Positions 31,597 through 39,957 of a stretch of DNA of 64,000 nucleotides are shown here, in pieces. A model generated the notes under the pieces. It was given only the letters and a program-made list of their open reading frames with translations, did not search any database and had not been told where the DNA came from. A program made the position numbers and the translations under genes. Numbering within the stretch: the first letter of the stretch is position 1; every line of letters begins with the position of its first letter. Source of the stretch: Streptomyces corallincola (GTDB lineage Bacteria; Actinomycetota; Actinomycetes; Streptomycetales; Streptomycetaceae); assembly GCF_019104725.1 (NCBI RefSeq), contig NZ_JAHRXF010000001.1, positions 248,001 through 312,000 of the forward strand, given 5' to 3'.

Positions 31597-33126
31597 TCAC
31601 CGCACCCCCACCCGTTCCGGTCGCGGCACCCCCCGCCCGCTCTCCGCCGCGCGCGCGATGTTGCGGGCCATACCGCCGAACACCACGGCGTGGAACGGCG
31701 CGACGCTCCACCAGTACGCCTGCCCGAGCAGCCCGTGCGGATGGAACAGGGCGCGCTGGTGGTAGCGGCTGCGGCCGGGCCCCGCCTCCTCCACCCGCAT
31801 CTCCAGCCAGGCCAGACCGGGCAGCCGCATCTCCGCCCGTAGCCGCAGCAGGCGCCCCGGCTCGATCTCCTCCACCCGCCAGAAGTCCAGCGAGTCGCCC
31901 ACCCGCAGCCGCTGGGCGTCCCGTCGCCCCCGGCGCAGTCCTACCCCGCCCACCAGCCGGTCCAGCCAGCCGCGCAGCGCCCAGGCCAGGGGGAAGGAGT
32001 ACCAGCCGTTGTCGCCGCCGACCCCCTCCACCACTCGCCACAGGGAGTCGGCGGGCGCGTTCACCTCGGTCTCCCGCTCGTCGGTGTAGAGGCTGCCGCC
32101 CGCCCAGTCCGGATCGGTGGGCAGCGGGTCGCTCGGCGCACCCGGCACCGCCGCCGACGACCAGCGGGTGACGACCTGAGCGTCCCGGATGCGCTGGAGC
32201 GCCAGTCGTACCGCCTCGTCGAAGGAGAACGGATGACCGGGCGGGCTCGGCAGATACTCCTCGATGTCGTGCTCGTGGCAGACCACCTCGTGCCGCAGCG
32301 ACTCGGTGAGCGGCCGGGCGATCGACGCGGGCACCGGCGTCACCACCCCCACCCAGTGACTCGAAAGACCCGGTGTGAGCACCGGCACCGGCAGGATGAT
32401 CCGCCGGGGCAGCTCGGCCACCTTCGCGTAGCGGAGCATCATCTCCTGGTACGTCAGCACGTCGGGGCCGCCGATGTCGAAGCCCCGGTTCACGTCCGTC
32501 GGCAGCGTCGCGGCGCCGACCAGGACACGCAGCACGTCCCGCACCCCGATGGGCTGGATACGGGTGTGCACCCAGCTCGGTGTCACCATCACCGGCAGCC
32601 GCTCGGTGAGGTAGCGGAGCATCTCGAACGACGCCGAACCGGACCCGATGATGACCGCGGCCCGCAGCACCGCCGTGGGCACACCGGACGCCAGCAGGAT
32701 GCGCCCGACCTCCGCGCGGGAACGCAGATGCGGGGAGAGTTCGTGCTCGGGCACGTGCAGCGGGGTGAGACCGCCGAGGTAGACGATCCGGCGCACCCCG
32801 GCGGCCTTGGCCCGTTCCCCGAAGATGCGGGCCGCCCGCCGGTCCGTCGCCTCGAAGTCGTCGCCGCTGCCCAGGGCGTGCACGAGGTAGTAGGCCACGT
32901 CCACGTCCCGCATCGCCTCCGCGACCGAGTCCGCGTCCGTGACGTCCCCGCGCACCACCTCCACGTCCCCGACCCACGGGTGGTCACGGAGCTTGCCGGG
33001 GGAGCGGGCGAGGCAGCGCACCCGGTGCCCCGCCTCCAGCAGCTCCGGGACGAGACGGCCCCCGATGTATCCCGTACCGCCCGTCACGAGGCAGCGCAGT
33101 CCGCCCTGGGTGTCGTCGTCGCGCAT
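31597..33126 (-). CDS. NAD(P)-binding SDR with C-terminal DUF2867
   Basis: Two-domain protein of 509 aa. The N-terminal extended-SDR/NmrA-like domain (about 8-300) starts LRCLVTGGTGYIGGRLVPEL and contains DVAYYLVHALGSGDDF. The C-terminal 170 residues match DUF2867, a START-like fold, with GWYSFPLAWALRGWLDRLVG and SRYHQRALFHPHGLLGQAYW. The reaction is unknown. ATG 33126 is preferred over the Arg/Pro-rich extension. It is in the same orientation as the photolyase, with 311 bp between them. Related genes are frequently seen in light- or stress-response clusters next to photolyases, which is consistent here. Confidence 0.88.
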   Translation of the reverse strand: MRDDDTQGGLRCLVTGGTGYIGGRLVPELLEAGHRVRCLARSPGKLRDHPWVGDVEVVRGDVTDADSVAEAMRDVDVAYYLVHALGSGDDFEATDRRAARIFGERAKAAGVRRIVYLGGLTPLHVPEHELSPHLRSRAEVGRILLASGVPTAVLRAAVIIGSGSASFEMLRYLTERLPVMVTPSWVHTRIQPIGVRDVLRVLVGAATLPTDVNRGFDIGGPDVLTYQEMMLRYAKVAELPRRIILPVPVLTPGLSSHWVGVVTPVPASIARPLTESLRHEVVCHEHDIEEYLPSPPGHPFSFDEAVRLALQRIRDAQVVTRWSSAAVPGAPSDPLPTDPDWAGGSLYTDERETEVNAPADSLWRVVEGVGGDNGWYSFPLAWALRGWLDRLVGGVGLRRGRRDAQRLRVGDSLDFWRVEEIEPGRLLRLRAEMRLPGLAWLEMRVEEAGPGRSRYHQRALFHPHGLLGQAYWWSVAPFHAVVFGGMARNIARAAESGRGVPRPERVGVR

Positions 33127-33464
33127 CGGTCCCGCCCTTCGTCGTCGTACGTCCCCGTCCTGCCGGTGGGGAAGGCTGTCCGGAGAGGTCTCCGGAGCGG
33201 TGTCCGGGGAGTGTGTCCGGGTTTCTCCCGCCCATGTCTTCCCGCCGGGGACGCCGTACGGATGCGCGCCCCTCCGATGGCCCACACGCCGGGGCGCACT
33301 CCGTCACCCGACGCGACGAAGCCCGTACCGCGCGGACATGTCAGCGCCGGACCAGGGCAGACGGAACGTACGGGCCGGTACGACGGCTCGGTGGACACGA
33401 GCGGGGCGGGGACCCGGAGACGGGTCCGGTCCGGTCGGCTCCGGACGCAGGAGGTGCGGTCGGC
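33127..33464. other. Divergent promoter region, no gene seen
   Basis: 338 bp between the divergent SDR-DUF2867 gene and the 56-aa protein gene. Frames here have poor codon use. I see no convincing promoter consensus or repeat. Confidence 0.4.
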
Positions 33465-33635
33465 ATGGGTGAGAAGGTGCTGGAGCGGTTCCCGGCGGGT
33501 TCTCCGCGCGGTTCGTGGCCCGCCGAGGAGTACGCGGCGGCGCGGCGCGCGGCGGGCGAACCCGCGACGGTGGTCATGGATCTGCGGTCGGACGCGTTCC
33601 TGGTCGTGGTACCCGCGCAGGACATCGACAGTTGA
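33465..33635 (+). CDS. Small conserved-looking hypothetical protein (56 aa)
   Basis: Short soluble protein: MGEKVLERFPAGSPRGSWPA at the N terminus, a helical EEYAAARRAAGE region and a beta-rich hydrophobic end, FLVVVPAQDIDS. ATG at 33465 is preceded by an ideal GGAGG, and third positions are strongly G/C, which together support a real gene. I do not recognise a domain. It lies at the edge of the light-response island, but any connection is speculative. Confidence 0.6.
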   Translation: MGEKVLERFPAGSPRGSWPAEEYAAARRAAGEPATVVMDLRSDAFLVVVPAQDIDS

Positions 33636-33767
33636 CGGCAGTGGGCTGAACGCGGGCCGCACGGAGACGGGTTGAGAGCGGTCCGCGTCAACTCGACTCA
33701 TGTGAAAGCGGGTTGAGCTCCCCGCCGTGTCGCGCCGCACTACGTCGCGCCGCGTCCCAATCCGCTC

Positions 33768-34802
33768 TCAGACCCTTCCCAGTGCCCCCAGATGCGCGCG
33801 CCGGGTCTCCGCCGTCTGGCCCTGCACCAGCAGGAACAGCCCTTCGCGGGCGAGTCGCTGGGCGCGGCTGCGCAGGGACACGGCCCGGCCGCCGCCCGCC
33901 ACCACGGCCGCGGTGGTGGCCGCGCCGAGTACGGCGTAGGCGTCGGCGCGCACGGCGAGCCGCTCCTCGATGCGGGCCAGGGGTTCCGAGTGGTCGGCGA
34001 GGTCGTAGGTGTGCCGTCGTACCCCGTCCAGGCGGGCGCGCAGCGGGGTGGCGGACTCCTCGTCCAGCAGGTCGAGCGCGGCGACGGCGATCCCGAAGAC
34101 CGCCGGGTTGGCGTTCAGGGTGCGCGCCCGGTCGCCCGGCGCCCAGTGCTCGTACGGGGTGCGCAGCGCGACGGCCTCCTCGGGGACCCGGAGACCGTCG
34201 AGTTCCAGCGAGACGGTGCGGGCGGCGGTGAGCGCGGCGAGGCGCATCGGCGGCGACGCGGTGAGGCCCGGCTGCTCACGGGCCGGTACGAAGGCGAACA
34301 CGACGTCCCCGCCGTCCTCGACACCGGCCAGCAGCATCACGTCGTTCAGCCCCCAGCCGGTGTACCAGGGCACCGTTCCGTCGAAGCGCAGGTCCCCGCC
34401 CGCACGCCGGACGCGTACCGGTGCGCGCGGGTGGGCACGCAGATGCGCGTACGCCACGCCCGACAGCAGCTCCCCACGCGCCAGCGGGCCCAACAGCCGC
34501 TCGCGCACTGGGAGTTCACTCTTGGCGAGGGTCTGGACGGGCGTGTGGTGCTGGGTCTGCACGAACCAGGTCGAGCAGCACGCCCCGGACAGGATCTCCG
34601 CCGTCTCGCGCAGTACGGCCGGGGGTGCGCCGGAGCCGCCGTACGCCTCCGGTGCCACGACCCCGAGCAACCCCGACCGCTTCACCGCCTCGATGTGCGC
34701 GGCGGGCACCTCCCCCTGGTCCACCCGCTCCGCCTCCGGGGCGAGCAGATCGGCGGCGAGCCGACGGGCCTGGACGACGAGGGGGTGCTCGGTGAGGTTC
34801 AT
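33768..34802 (-). CDS. Acyl-CoA dehydrogenase-like flavoprotein
   Basis: 344-aa member of the acyl-CoA dehydrogenase/flavin hydroxylase fold. It has an N-terminal helical domain (VKRSGLLGVVAPEAYGGSGA), a middle beta domain (DGTVPWYTGWGLNDVMLLAG) and a C-terminal helical bundle. At 344 aa it is a little shorter than typical 380-aa dehydrogenases, and the usual catalytic Glu segment is not evident. It may be a monooxygenase-type or degenerate member. ATG is at 34802. It is divergent from an aldo/keto reductase, with the 8-copy tandem repeat filling the promoter space. Confidence 0.8.
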   Translation of the reverse strand: MNLTEHPLVVQARRLAADLLAPEAERVDQGEVPAAHIEAVKRSGLLGVVAPEAYGGSGAPPAVLRETAEILSGACCSTWFVQTQHHTPVQTLAKSELPVRERLLGPLARGELLSGVAYAHLRAHPRAPVRVRRAGGDLRFDGTVPWYTGWGLNDVMLLAGVEDGGDVVFAFVPAREQPGLTASPPMRLAALTAARTVSLELDGLRVPEEAVALRTPYEHWAPGDRARTLNANPAVFGIAVAALDLLDEESATPLRARLDGVRRHTYDLADHSEPLARIEERLAVRADAYAVLGAATTAAVVAGGGRAVSLRSRAQRLAREGLFLLVQGQTAETRRAHLGALGRV

Positions 34803-34839
34803 GGGGTCGATTCTGACCTCGGACGGGACAAGGGCGCAG

Positions 34840-34959
34840 ACGGGCCCCTACGGGACGGGCCCCTACGGGACGGGCCCCTACGGGACGGGCCCCTACGGGA
34901 CGGGCCCCTACGGGACGGGCCCCTACGGGACGGGCCCCTACGGGACGGGCCCCTACGGG
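34840..34959 (+). repeat. Tandem repeat, 8 x 15 bp
   Basis: Eight consecutive identical copies of ACGGGCCCCTACGGG (120 bp) between the divergent starts at 34802 and 34997. Each unit contains the self-complementary GGGCCC, so neighbouring units can pair. The 15-bp unit would read YGTGP in one plus frame, but no start and ribosome site support translation. Probably a variable-number repeat in a shared promoter region. Confidence 0.95.
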
Positions 34960-34996
34960 GCGGTGACCCGGCCGCGCGCTGTGTCATCATCCGCCG

Positions 34997-35908
34997 ATGA
35001 CCTCCGAAACGATCACCGCCGCCGCCTCCGGCACTGTCCGGCTCGGCGATCTCCCCGTCCACCGTCTCGGCTTCGGCGCGATGCGGCTGACCGGCAGTGC
35101 CGCCTTCCACCTCGGTACGCCCAGCGACCGCGAGCGGTCCACGGCCGTGCTGCGCCGGGCCGTGGAGCTGGGGGTGAACCACATCGACACCGCCGCCTTC
35201 TACTTCTCCTCGCTGCGCTCCGCGAACGAGCTGATCAACACCACGCTCGCGCCGTACGCCGACGATCTGGTGATCGCCACCAAGGTCGGCCCGTTCCGGG
35301 AGTGGTCCGGTGAGTGGGGTACGTCGGCACGGCCCGAGGACCTGCGCGCGCACGTCGAGGAGAACCTGCGCCAGCTCGGCCGGGACCATCTCGACCTCGT
35401 CTATCTGCGCCGGATGCGGCAGGACTCCGTCGCGGAGCACTTCGGGGCGCTCGCGGAACTGCGGCAGGCGGGTCTGATCCGGCACCTCGGCATCTCCGAG
35501 GTACAGCCCCGGCATCTGGCCGAGGCCCTGGAGATCGCGCCCGTGGTCGCGGTGCAGAACCGGTTCGGGCTGGACGAGCACATCCCGGCGAGCGACGAAC
35601 TGCTCCGGATCTGCGGGGAGTCGGGCATCGCCTTCGTGCCGTACTACTCCCTCGCGGGCCAGGGCGGCGAGCGCGGCCCGCAGGCCGCCCGCCTCGACGC
35701 AGAGGTGGCCGCCGTGGCGCGGCGGCTGGACGCGACCCCGATGCAGGTCCGCACCGCCTGGACCCTCCACCAGGGCCCGCACGTCCTCGCCATTCCGGGC
35801 ACCGGCGATCCCGGCCACCTGACCGAGAACGTCGCCGCCGGTGCGCTGCGGCTCCCGCCGGAGGAACTGGACCTGCTGAACCGGCTGCACGCACCGGCGG
35901 CCGACTGA
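34997..35908 (+). CDS. Aldo/keto reductase, pyridoxal-reductase-like
   Basis: NADPH-dependent reductase of 303 aa with a TIM barrel. HIDTAAFYFSS supplies the catalytic Asp and Tyr and IATKVGP the Lys. The fourth residue, usually His in QLH, is replaced in LDLVYLRRM. Loss of that His is typical of the PdxI/AKR8-type pyridoxal reductases, which have NLR there, so that assignment is plausible though unproven. The C-terminal nucleotide site reads IPGTGDPGHLTENV. The ATG at 34997 has no good ribosome site. The 15-bp tandem repeat ends 37 bp upstream. Probably monocistronic. Confidence 0.85.
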   Translation: MTSETITAAASGTVRLGDLPVHRLGFGAMRLTGSAAFHLGTPSDRERSTAVLRRAVELGVNHIDTAAFYFSSLRSANELINTTLAPYADDLVIATKVGPFREWSGEWGTSARPEDLRAHVEENLRQLGRDHLDLVYLRRMRQDSVAEHFGALAELRQAGLIRHLGISEVQPRHLAEALEIAPVVAVQNRFGLDEHIPASDELLRICGESGIAFVPYYSLAGQGGERGPQAARLDAEVAAVARRLDATPMQVRTAWTLHQGPHVLAIPGTGDPGHLTENVAAGALRLPPEELDLLNRLHAPAAD

Positions 35909-36015
35909 GGCAACGGGGCCCCAGGGGCCGGAGTCCGCGCCGCCCGCGTCCTGCCGCGCCGCCCGACTACACTCGCGTAGACGGTCCGTCGTGCGGCGGT
36001 GCCGACGAGGACGGG

Positions 36016-36402
36016 ATGAGGGACGTTCCCATGAGCGAGGCCAAGGACGAGCGGCGGCCGGCCGGTGAGCTGGAGGCGAGTGTCCTGGCCGCGCTGTGGG
36101 CGGCGGGCGGCCCCCAGACGGTCGGCCAGGTCCGGAAGAGCCTCGGCACCGGTCTGGCCCGTACGACGGTGACCACCATCCTGACCCGGCTGCACGACAA
36201 GGGCATGGTCGAGCGCAGCCGCGAGGGGCGCGGGTTCGCCTACGCCCCGCTCCAGGACGCGCAGGGCATCACCGCCCGCCGGATGCACACCGAACTCGAC
36301 CGGGACAGCGACCGCGAGACCGTCCTCGCCCGCTTCGTCGCCCAGCTCAGCCCCGACGACGAACGCGTGCTCCGGGACCTCCTCGAAGCGGACGGCGCAT
36401 GA
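36016..36402 (+). CDS. BlaI/MecI/CopY family repressor
   Basis: Winged-helix repressor of about 128 aa. The HTH region (about 25-85) reads GPQTVGQVRKSLGTGLARTT, followed by ILTRLHDKGMVERSREGRG. The C-terminal dimer helix includes FVAQLSPDDERVLRDLLEA. Start is either ATG 36016 (GAGGA upstream) or ATG 36031. It overlaps the following M56 protease gene by 4 bp (ATGA), so the pair is translationally coupled. In the BlaI/BlaR1 scheme the protease cleaves the repressor upon a signal; here the partner lacks a penicillin-binding sensor domain. Confidence 0.9.
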   Translation: MRDVPMSEAKDERRPAGELEASVLAALWAAGGPQTVGQVRKSLGTGLARTTVTTILTRLHDKGMVERSREGRGFAYAPLQDAQGITARRMHTELDRDSDRETVLARFVAQLSPDDERVLRDLLEADGA

Positions 36403-37331
36403 CCGCCCTGCTGGTGCTGCCGCTGCTGCTGCCGTTCGCCCTGCCCGCGCTGGCCCGGCGGGCGCTCGGCCGACTCGCCCCCGCCACCGCGCTGTGGGCG
36501 GTCACCGGGTGCGCGGTCGCGCTGGCCTGCTGCTCGCTCGCCGCGTTCGGCGCGCTCGCCCTGGTCGGCCTGCTGAAACTGCCCGTGCTCGCCTCGCTCG
36601 GCGAACTCACGCACCCGCTGCGCACCGCCTCCGGCCTCGTCGTCCTGCCCACGGCCGTGACCGGCGCGGCCATGCTCGCGCTGAGCTGCGGAACCCTCCT
36701 CCGCTCGGTCGTGCGCCAGGCCCGCGCGCTGCGTGCCGCCCGCGCCGAGGCCGGGGGCGCGGCCGTCGCCGGGGACCTGTGCGTGGTGGACGCGCCCGGC
36801 GCCGACGCCTACGCGCTGCCCGGCCGTCCGCACCGCGTGGTCGTCACCACCGGCATGCTGCGCGCCCTGGACGGCCCCGAGCGCGAGGCGCTGTTCGCCC
36901 ACGAACGCGCCCACAACGCGGGCGGTCACCACTGGTTCCTGGCCGCCGCCGAACTCGCCGCCCACTGCCATCCGGCGCTCCGCCCGGTCCGCGCCACCGT
37001 CCGGCTCGCGGCCGAACGCGCCGCCGACGAGGCCGCCGCCCGGCGCACCGGGGACCGGCGGGTACTGGCCCGTGCCATCGCCCGTGCCGCACTGGCCGCC
37101 CCGTCGAGCCCCGGAGCACGCCCCGGCTTCGCCGCCGCCGCGACCACCGGGCCCGTTCCGGCCCGTGTCCACGCCCTCCTTGAGGCCCCCGGGCCGCCCG
37201 CCCGCGCCGGGCGCCGCGCCGCCACGGCCCTGCTGGTCGTCTGCGCGGCCGTCTCGGGGTTCGCTGCCGTGTCCGGTACCGCCGACTTCCACCACCGGGT
37301 CGAGGTGGCCCAGGGGGAAGCGCGGCCCTGA
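36399..37331 (+). CDS. M56 family membrane metalloprotease
   Basis: BlaR1-type integral membrane zinc protease of 310 aa. There are about four hydrophobic segments (LLVLPLLLPFALPALA; ALWAVTGCAVALACCSLAAF; SGLVVLPTAVTGAAMLAL; ATALLVVCAAVSGFAAV). The zinc motif is HERAH in LFAHERAHNAGGHHW, and downstream EAAADEAAA-like RAADEAAARR gives the third ligand region. The protein ends after the last membrane helix with a short tail, so the extracellular beta-lactam sensor of true BlaR1 is absent. Coupled to the BlaI-type gene by an ATGA overlap. The signal is unknown; such pairs in Streptomyces often control copper or wall genes. Confidence 0.88.
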   Translation: MTALLVLPLLLPFALPALARRALGRLAPATALWAVTGCAVALACCSLAAFGALALVGLLKLPVLASLGELTHPLRTASGLVVLPTAVTGAAMLALSCGTLLRSVVRQARALRAARAEAGGAAVAGDLCVVDAPGADAYALPGRPHRVVVTTGMLRALDGPEREALFAHERAHNAGGHHWFLAAAELAAHCHPALRPVRATVRLAAERAADEAAARRTGDRRVLARAIARAALAAPSSPGARPGFAAAATTGPVPARVHALLEAPGPPARAGRRAATALLVVCAAVSGFAAVSGTADFHHRVEVAQGEARP

Positions 37332-37575
37332 GGCCAGGCCGGTGCGAGCGGGGCCCGGGCGTGCCGGGTGGTGTCGGTGTGGCTGGTGCGGTCGCGCCGC
37401 CGACGCCGTTCCCCGAAGCGCCGGTGTGCCGTGGATCGTTCCGCGCACACCGCACGCCCGGAACGTGGCCCTGGACACCGCCGGTGCGCGGAGCCGTCGT
37501 ACGCCCGCGGTGACCCTTCGTCCCCGCGCCACCCACCCGTCATCCCCGTCTCGGCGGAGGGGACTGGCATCCGTC

Positions 37576-37593
37576 AGGTTTTACGTATAACCT
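37576..37593. promoter_or_regulatory. 18-bp near-perfect palindrome
   Basis: AGGTTTTACGTATAACCT, symmetrical except for one T/T pair, 33 bp upstream of the GTG start of the glyoxalase-like gene. The A/T-rich content stands out from the background. Likely operator overlapping a promoter; TATAAC within it could be a -10 box. Confidence 0.55.
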
Positions 37594-37626
37594 CACCCGC
37601 TAACCGCCCACCGGAAGGCCCTCCCC

Positions 37627-38022
37627 GTGCGTCGCATCCCCCTGGTCACCCTCCTCGTCAGCGAGTACGACGAGGCCGTCCGCTTCTACACCGAGGCCCT
37701 CGGGTTCCGGCTCGCGGCGGACGAGACGCGGGCGGACGGGACGCGGTGGGTCGTGGTGGAACCCGGACCGGAGCAGGGCGGGACCGGGCTGCTGCTGGCC
37801 CGCGCGAAGAACGACGACCAGCGCGCCCGCGTCGGGGACCAGACCGGCGGCCGGGTCGGGTTCTTCCTGCACACCGACGACTTCGCCCGCGACCACGCCC
37901 GGATGACCGCCGCCGGTGTGACCTTCCTGGAGGCACCGCGCCACGAGCCGTACGGCTCCGTCGCCGTCTTCGAGGACCTCTACGGCAACCGCTGGGACCT
38001 GCTCCAGCCCGCCGACCGCTGA
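37627..38022 (+). CDS. VOC/glyoxalase family protein
   Basis: 131-aa vicinal-oxygen-chelate fold protein: paired beta-alpha-beta-beta-beta units with [20 protein letters not shown] at the start and the typical ending [14 protein letters not shown]. Candidate metal ligands include His near HTDD and Glu in VFED. The GTG start at 37627 is preceded by GGAAGG. It is 40 bp upstream of the adenosine deaminase gene and likely co-transcribed. No substrate can be given. An 18-bp palindrome in the promoter suggests dedicated control. Confidence 0.88.
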   Translation: MRRIPLVTLLVSEYDEAVRFYTEALGFRLAADETRADGTRWVVVEPGPEQGGTGLLLARAKNDDQRARVGDQTGGRVGFFLHTDDFARDHARMTAAGVTFLEAPRHEPYGSVAVFEDLYGNRWDLLQPADR

Positions 38023-38062
38023 CCCGCACCACGCCCGACGACCGCCGAGGAACGACACACAC

Positions 38063-39127
38063 ATGACCGCGCCCCGTATCGACACCGAGACCCTCCGCCG
38101 ACTGCCCAAGGCCGTCCTGCACGACCACCTCGACGGCGGGCTGCGCCCCGCGACCGTGGTGGAACTGTCCGCGGAGATCGGGCACACCCTGCCGACCACC
38201 GACCCCGACGCGCTCGCCGCGTGGTATGTCGAGGCCGCCAACTCCGGCGACCTGGTCCGCTACATAGCCACCTTCGAGCACACCCTCGCCGTCATGCAGT
38301 CCCGCGAGGGCCTGCTGCGCACCGCCGAGGAGTACGTCCTCGACCTCGCCGCCGACGGGGTCGTCTACGCCGAGACGCGCTACGCCCCCGAGCTGATGGT
38401 GAACGGCGGGCTGACGCTGAACGAGGTCGTGGAGACCGTGCAGGAGGGGCTGGCCGCCGGTATGGCCAAGGCCGCCGCCGCGGGCACCCCCGTCCGGGTG
38501 GGCACCCTGCTCTGCGGGATGCGGATGTTCGACCGGGTCGGTGAGGCCGCCGGGCTCGCCGTGACGTACCGGGACTCCGGTGTCGTCGGCTTCGACATCG
38601 CGGGCGCCGAGGACGGGTTCCCGCCCGCCGACCACCTCGCCGCGTTCGAGCACCTGCGCCGCGAGAGCGTTCCGTTCACCATCCACGCGGGGGAGGCGCA
38701 CGGCCTGCCCAGCATCCACCAGGCGCTCCAGGTCTGCGGCGCCCAGCGGATCGGCCACGGCGTCCGCATCACCGAGGACATCGTGGACGGCAAGCTCGGG
38801 CGGCTCGCCGGGTGGGTCCGCGACCGCCGGGTCCCGCTGGAGATGTGCCCCACCTCCAACCTCCAGACCGGCTGCGCCACCTCCATCGCCGAGCACCCCA
38901 TCACCGCGCTGAAGGACCTCGGCTTCCGGGTCACCCTCAACACCGACAACCGGCTGGTGTCCGGCACCACCATGACCCGCGAGATGTCCCTGCTGGTCGA
39001 GGAGGCCGGCTGGACCCTGGACGACCTGCGCACGGTCACACTGAACGCCGTCAAGAGCGCGTTCATCCCCTTCGACGAGCGCAACGCCCTCGTCGCGGAC
39101 GTGATCCTGCCCGGTTACGCGGGCTGA
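38063..39127 (+). CDS. add: Adenosine deaminase
   Basis: Purine salvage enzyme converting adenosine to inosine in the cytosol; 354 aa. Zinc-binding [10 protein letters not shown] (His20, His22) at the N terminus, TIHAGEAHG in the middle, [20 protein letters not shown], and the terminal metal-binding Asp in [10 protein letters not shown]. The last motif reads NTDNR instead of the commoner NTDDP, as in several actinobacterial enzymes. ATG 38063 is preceded by GAGG. Second gene after the VOC protein with a 40-bp gap. All catalytic elements look intact. Confidence 0.95.
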   Translation: MTAPRIDTETLRRLPKAVLHDHLDGGLRPATVVELSAEIGHTLPTTDPDALAAWYVEAANSGDLVRYIATFEHTLAVMQSREGLLRTAEEYVLDLAADGVVYAETRYAPELMVNGGLTLNEVVETVQEGLAAGMAKAAAAGTPVRVGTLLCGMRMFDRVGEAAGLAVTYRDSGVVGFDIAGAEDGFPPADHLAAFEHLRRESVPFTIHAGEAHGLPSIHQALQVCGAQRIGHGVRITEDIVDGKLGRLAGWVRDRRVPLEMCPTSNLQTGCATSIAEHPITALKDLGFRVTLNTDNRLVSGTTMTREMSLLVEEAGWTLDDLRTVTLNAVKSAFIPFDERNALVADVILPGYAG

Positions 39128-39172
39128 GTCCGCTCCGCGCGGTATGTACGGGGCTTGTGGTGCGGGCCCGCC

Positions 39173-39682
39173 TCAGGCGTTCTGCACCAGTCCCCGTACG
39201 TACGCCGCCTGGCCCGCGTGCTGGAGGTCGTCGGACAGGACGCTGACCAGGCGGACGCCCAGGGTGACCGGGGGGTCCCAGCGGTCGTCCACGATCTTGT
39301 CCAGGTCCTGCGCGGTGAGGGTGCGCAGGGCGCCGAGTGTCTGCTCGTGCACGGCGTCGTAGTACCCCGTCAGCAGGTCCGCCGAGGCGACGCGGACCTT
39401 GGCGACCTGGGCGGGGGAGTGACCGTAGCCGGTGTCGTCGGGGGGCAGGTCCAGGGCGAAACGCTGCTGCCATCCGCCGGTGTGCCAGATCTGGTCCAGA
39501 CCGAAGGCGTCCGCGACGTGGTCGTCCTGGACGCGGGTCAGATGCCAGATCAGCCAGGCGGGGGAGTTCGCCTCCGGCAGGGGGCGGTGGTGGAGGCCGT
39601 CCGGGTCCAGGTCGTCCAGGGCCGCGTGGACCTCTTCCTGGACGCGGCCGAAGCCGTCGATGAGGATGTCCTTTTCTCGCAT
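39173..39682 (-). CDS. DinB/mycothiol transferase family protein
   Basis: 169-aa four-helix-bundle protein of the DinB (DUF664) family, which includes mycothiol-dependent maleylpyruvate isomerases and S-transferases of actinobacteria. Metal-binding histidines fit WLIWHLTRVQDDH and SDDLQHAGQAAYVRGL. It is cytosolic and convergent with the adenosine deaminase gene (45 bp between stops). The ATG at 39682 begins MREKDILIDGFGRV. Function beyond possible thiol-dependent detoxification is not known. Confidence 0.87.
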   Translation of the reverse strand: MREKDILIDGFGRVQEEVHAALDDLDPDGLHHRPLPEANSPAWLIWHLTRVQDDHVADAFGLDQIWHTGGWQQRFALDLPPDDTGYGHSPAQVAKVRVASADLLTGYYDAVHEQTLGALRTLTAQDLDKIVDDRWDPPVTLGVRLVSVLSDDLQHAGQAAYVRGLVQNA

Positions 39683-39760
39683 GGGGTCACTCTCGCGTAT
39701 CGCCTGCGGCGGCGCTCGGAGAATCGGGGGCGGGGCGTCCGGGGGCGTGGTCGTCCGCCG

Positions 39761-39957
39761 GTGCGTGGTGGTTGGCCGCGCCGTTCCCCGCGCCTCTTCG
39801 GGGAGTCTGTGCGGGGCACTGTGCCGGGTGGACCTTGGCTTTTGCTGGTCGCGCGGTTCCCCGCGCCCCTTCGGGGAGTCTTCGTCCGGCCCCGGCCCCA
39901 GCCCCGTGACACCTTGACCTGGCTTTTGCTCGGCACGCCGTTCCCCGTGGTCACCTT
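39761..39957. repeat. Three copies of a Streptomyces-type intergenic repeat
   Basis: Three related segments share GTTCCCCG: copy 1 at about 39761-39815 (GCGCCGTTCCCCGCGCC, TCTTCGGGGAGTC), copy 2 at 39837-39889 (TTTTGCTGGTCGCGCGGTTC, then CCCCTTCGGGGAG), and partial copy 3 at 39921-39957. The CCCCGCGCCCC-TTC-GGGG part forms a hairpin. Elements of the type GGTCGCGCGGTTCCCCGCGC are scattered through many Streptomyces genomes. It lies between the DinB and LysR genes. Confidence 0.8.

Noticed and set aside
31286-32977. Photolyase frame staying open upstream to give a 1023-codon protein
   Set aside because: The upstream part is a shadow of the SDR-DUF2867 gene; ATG 31285 with GGAG gives the normal photolyase N terminus.
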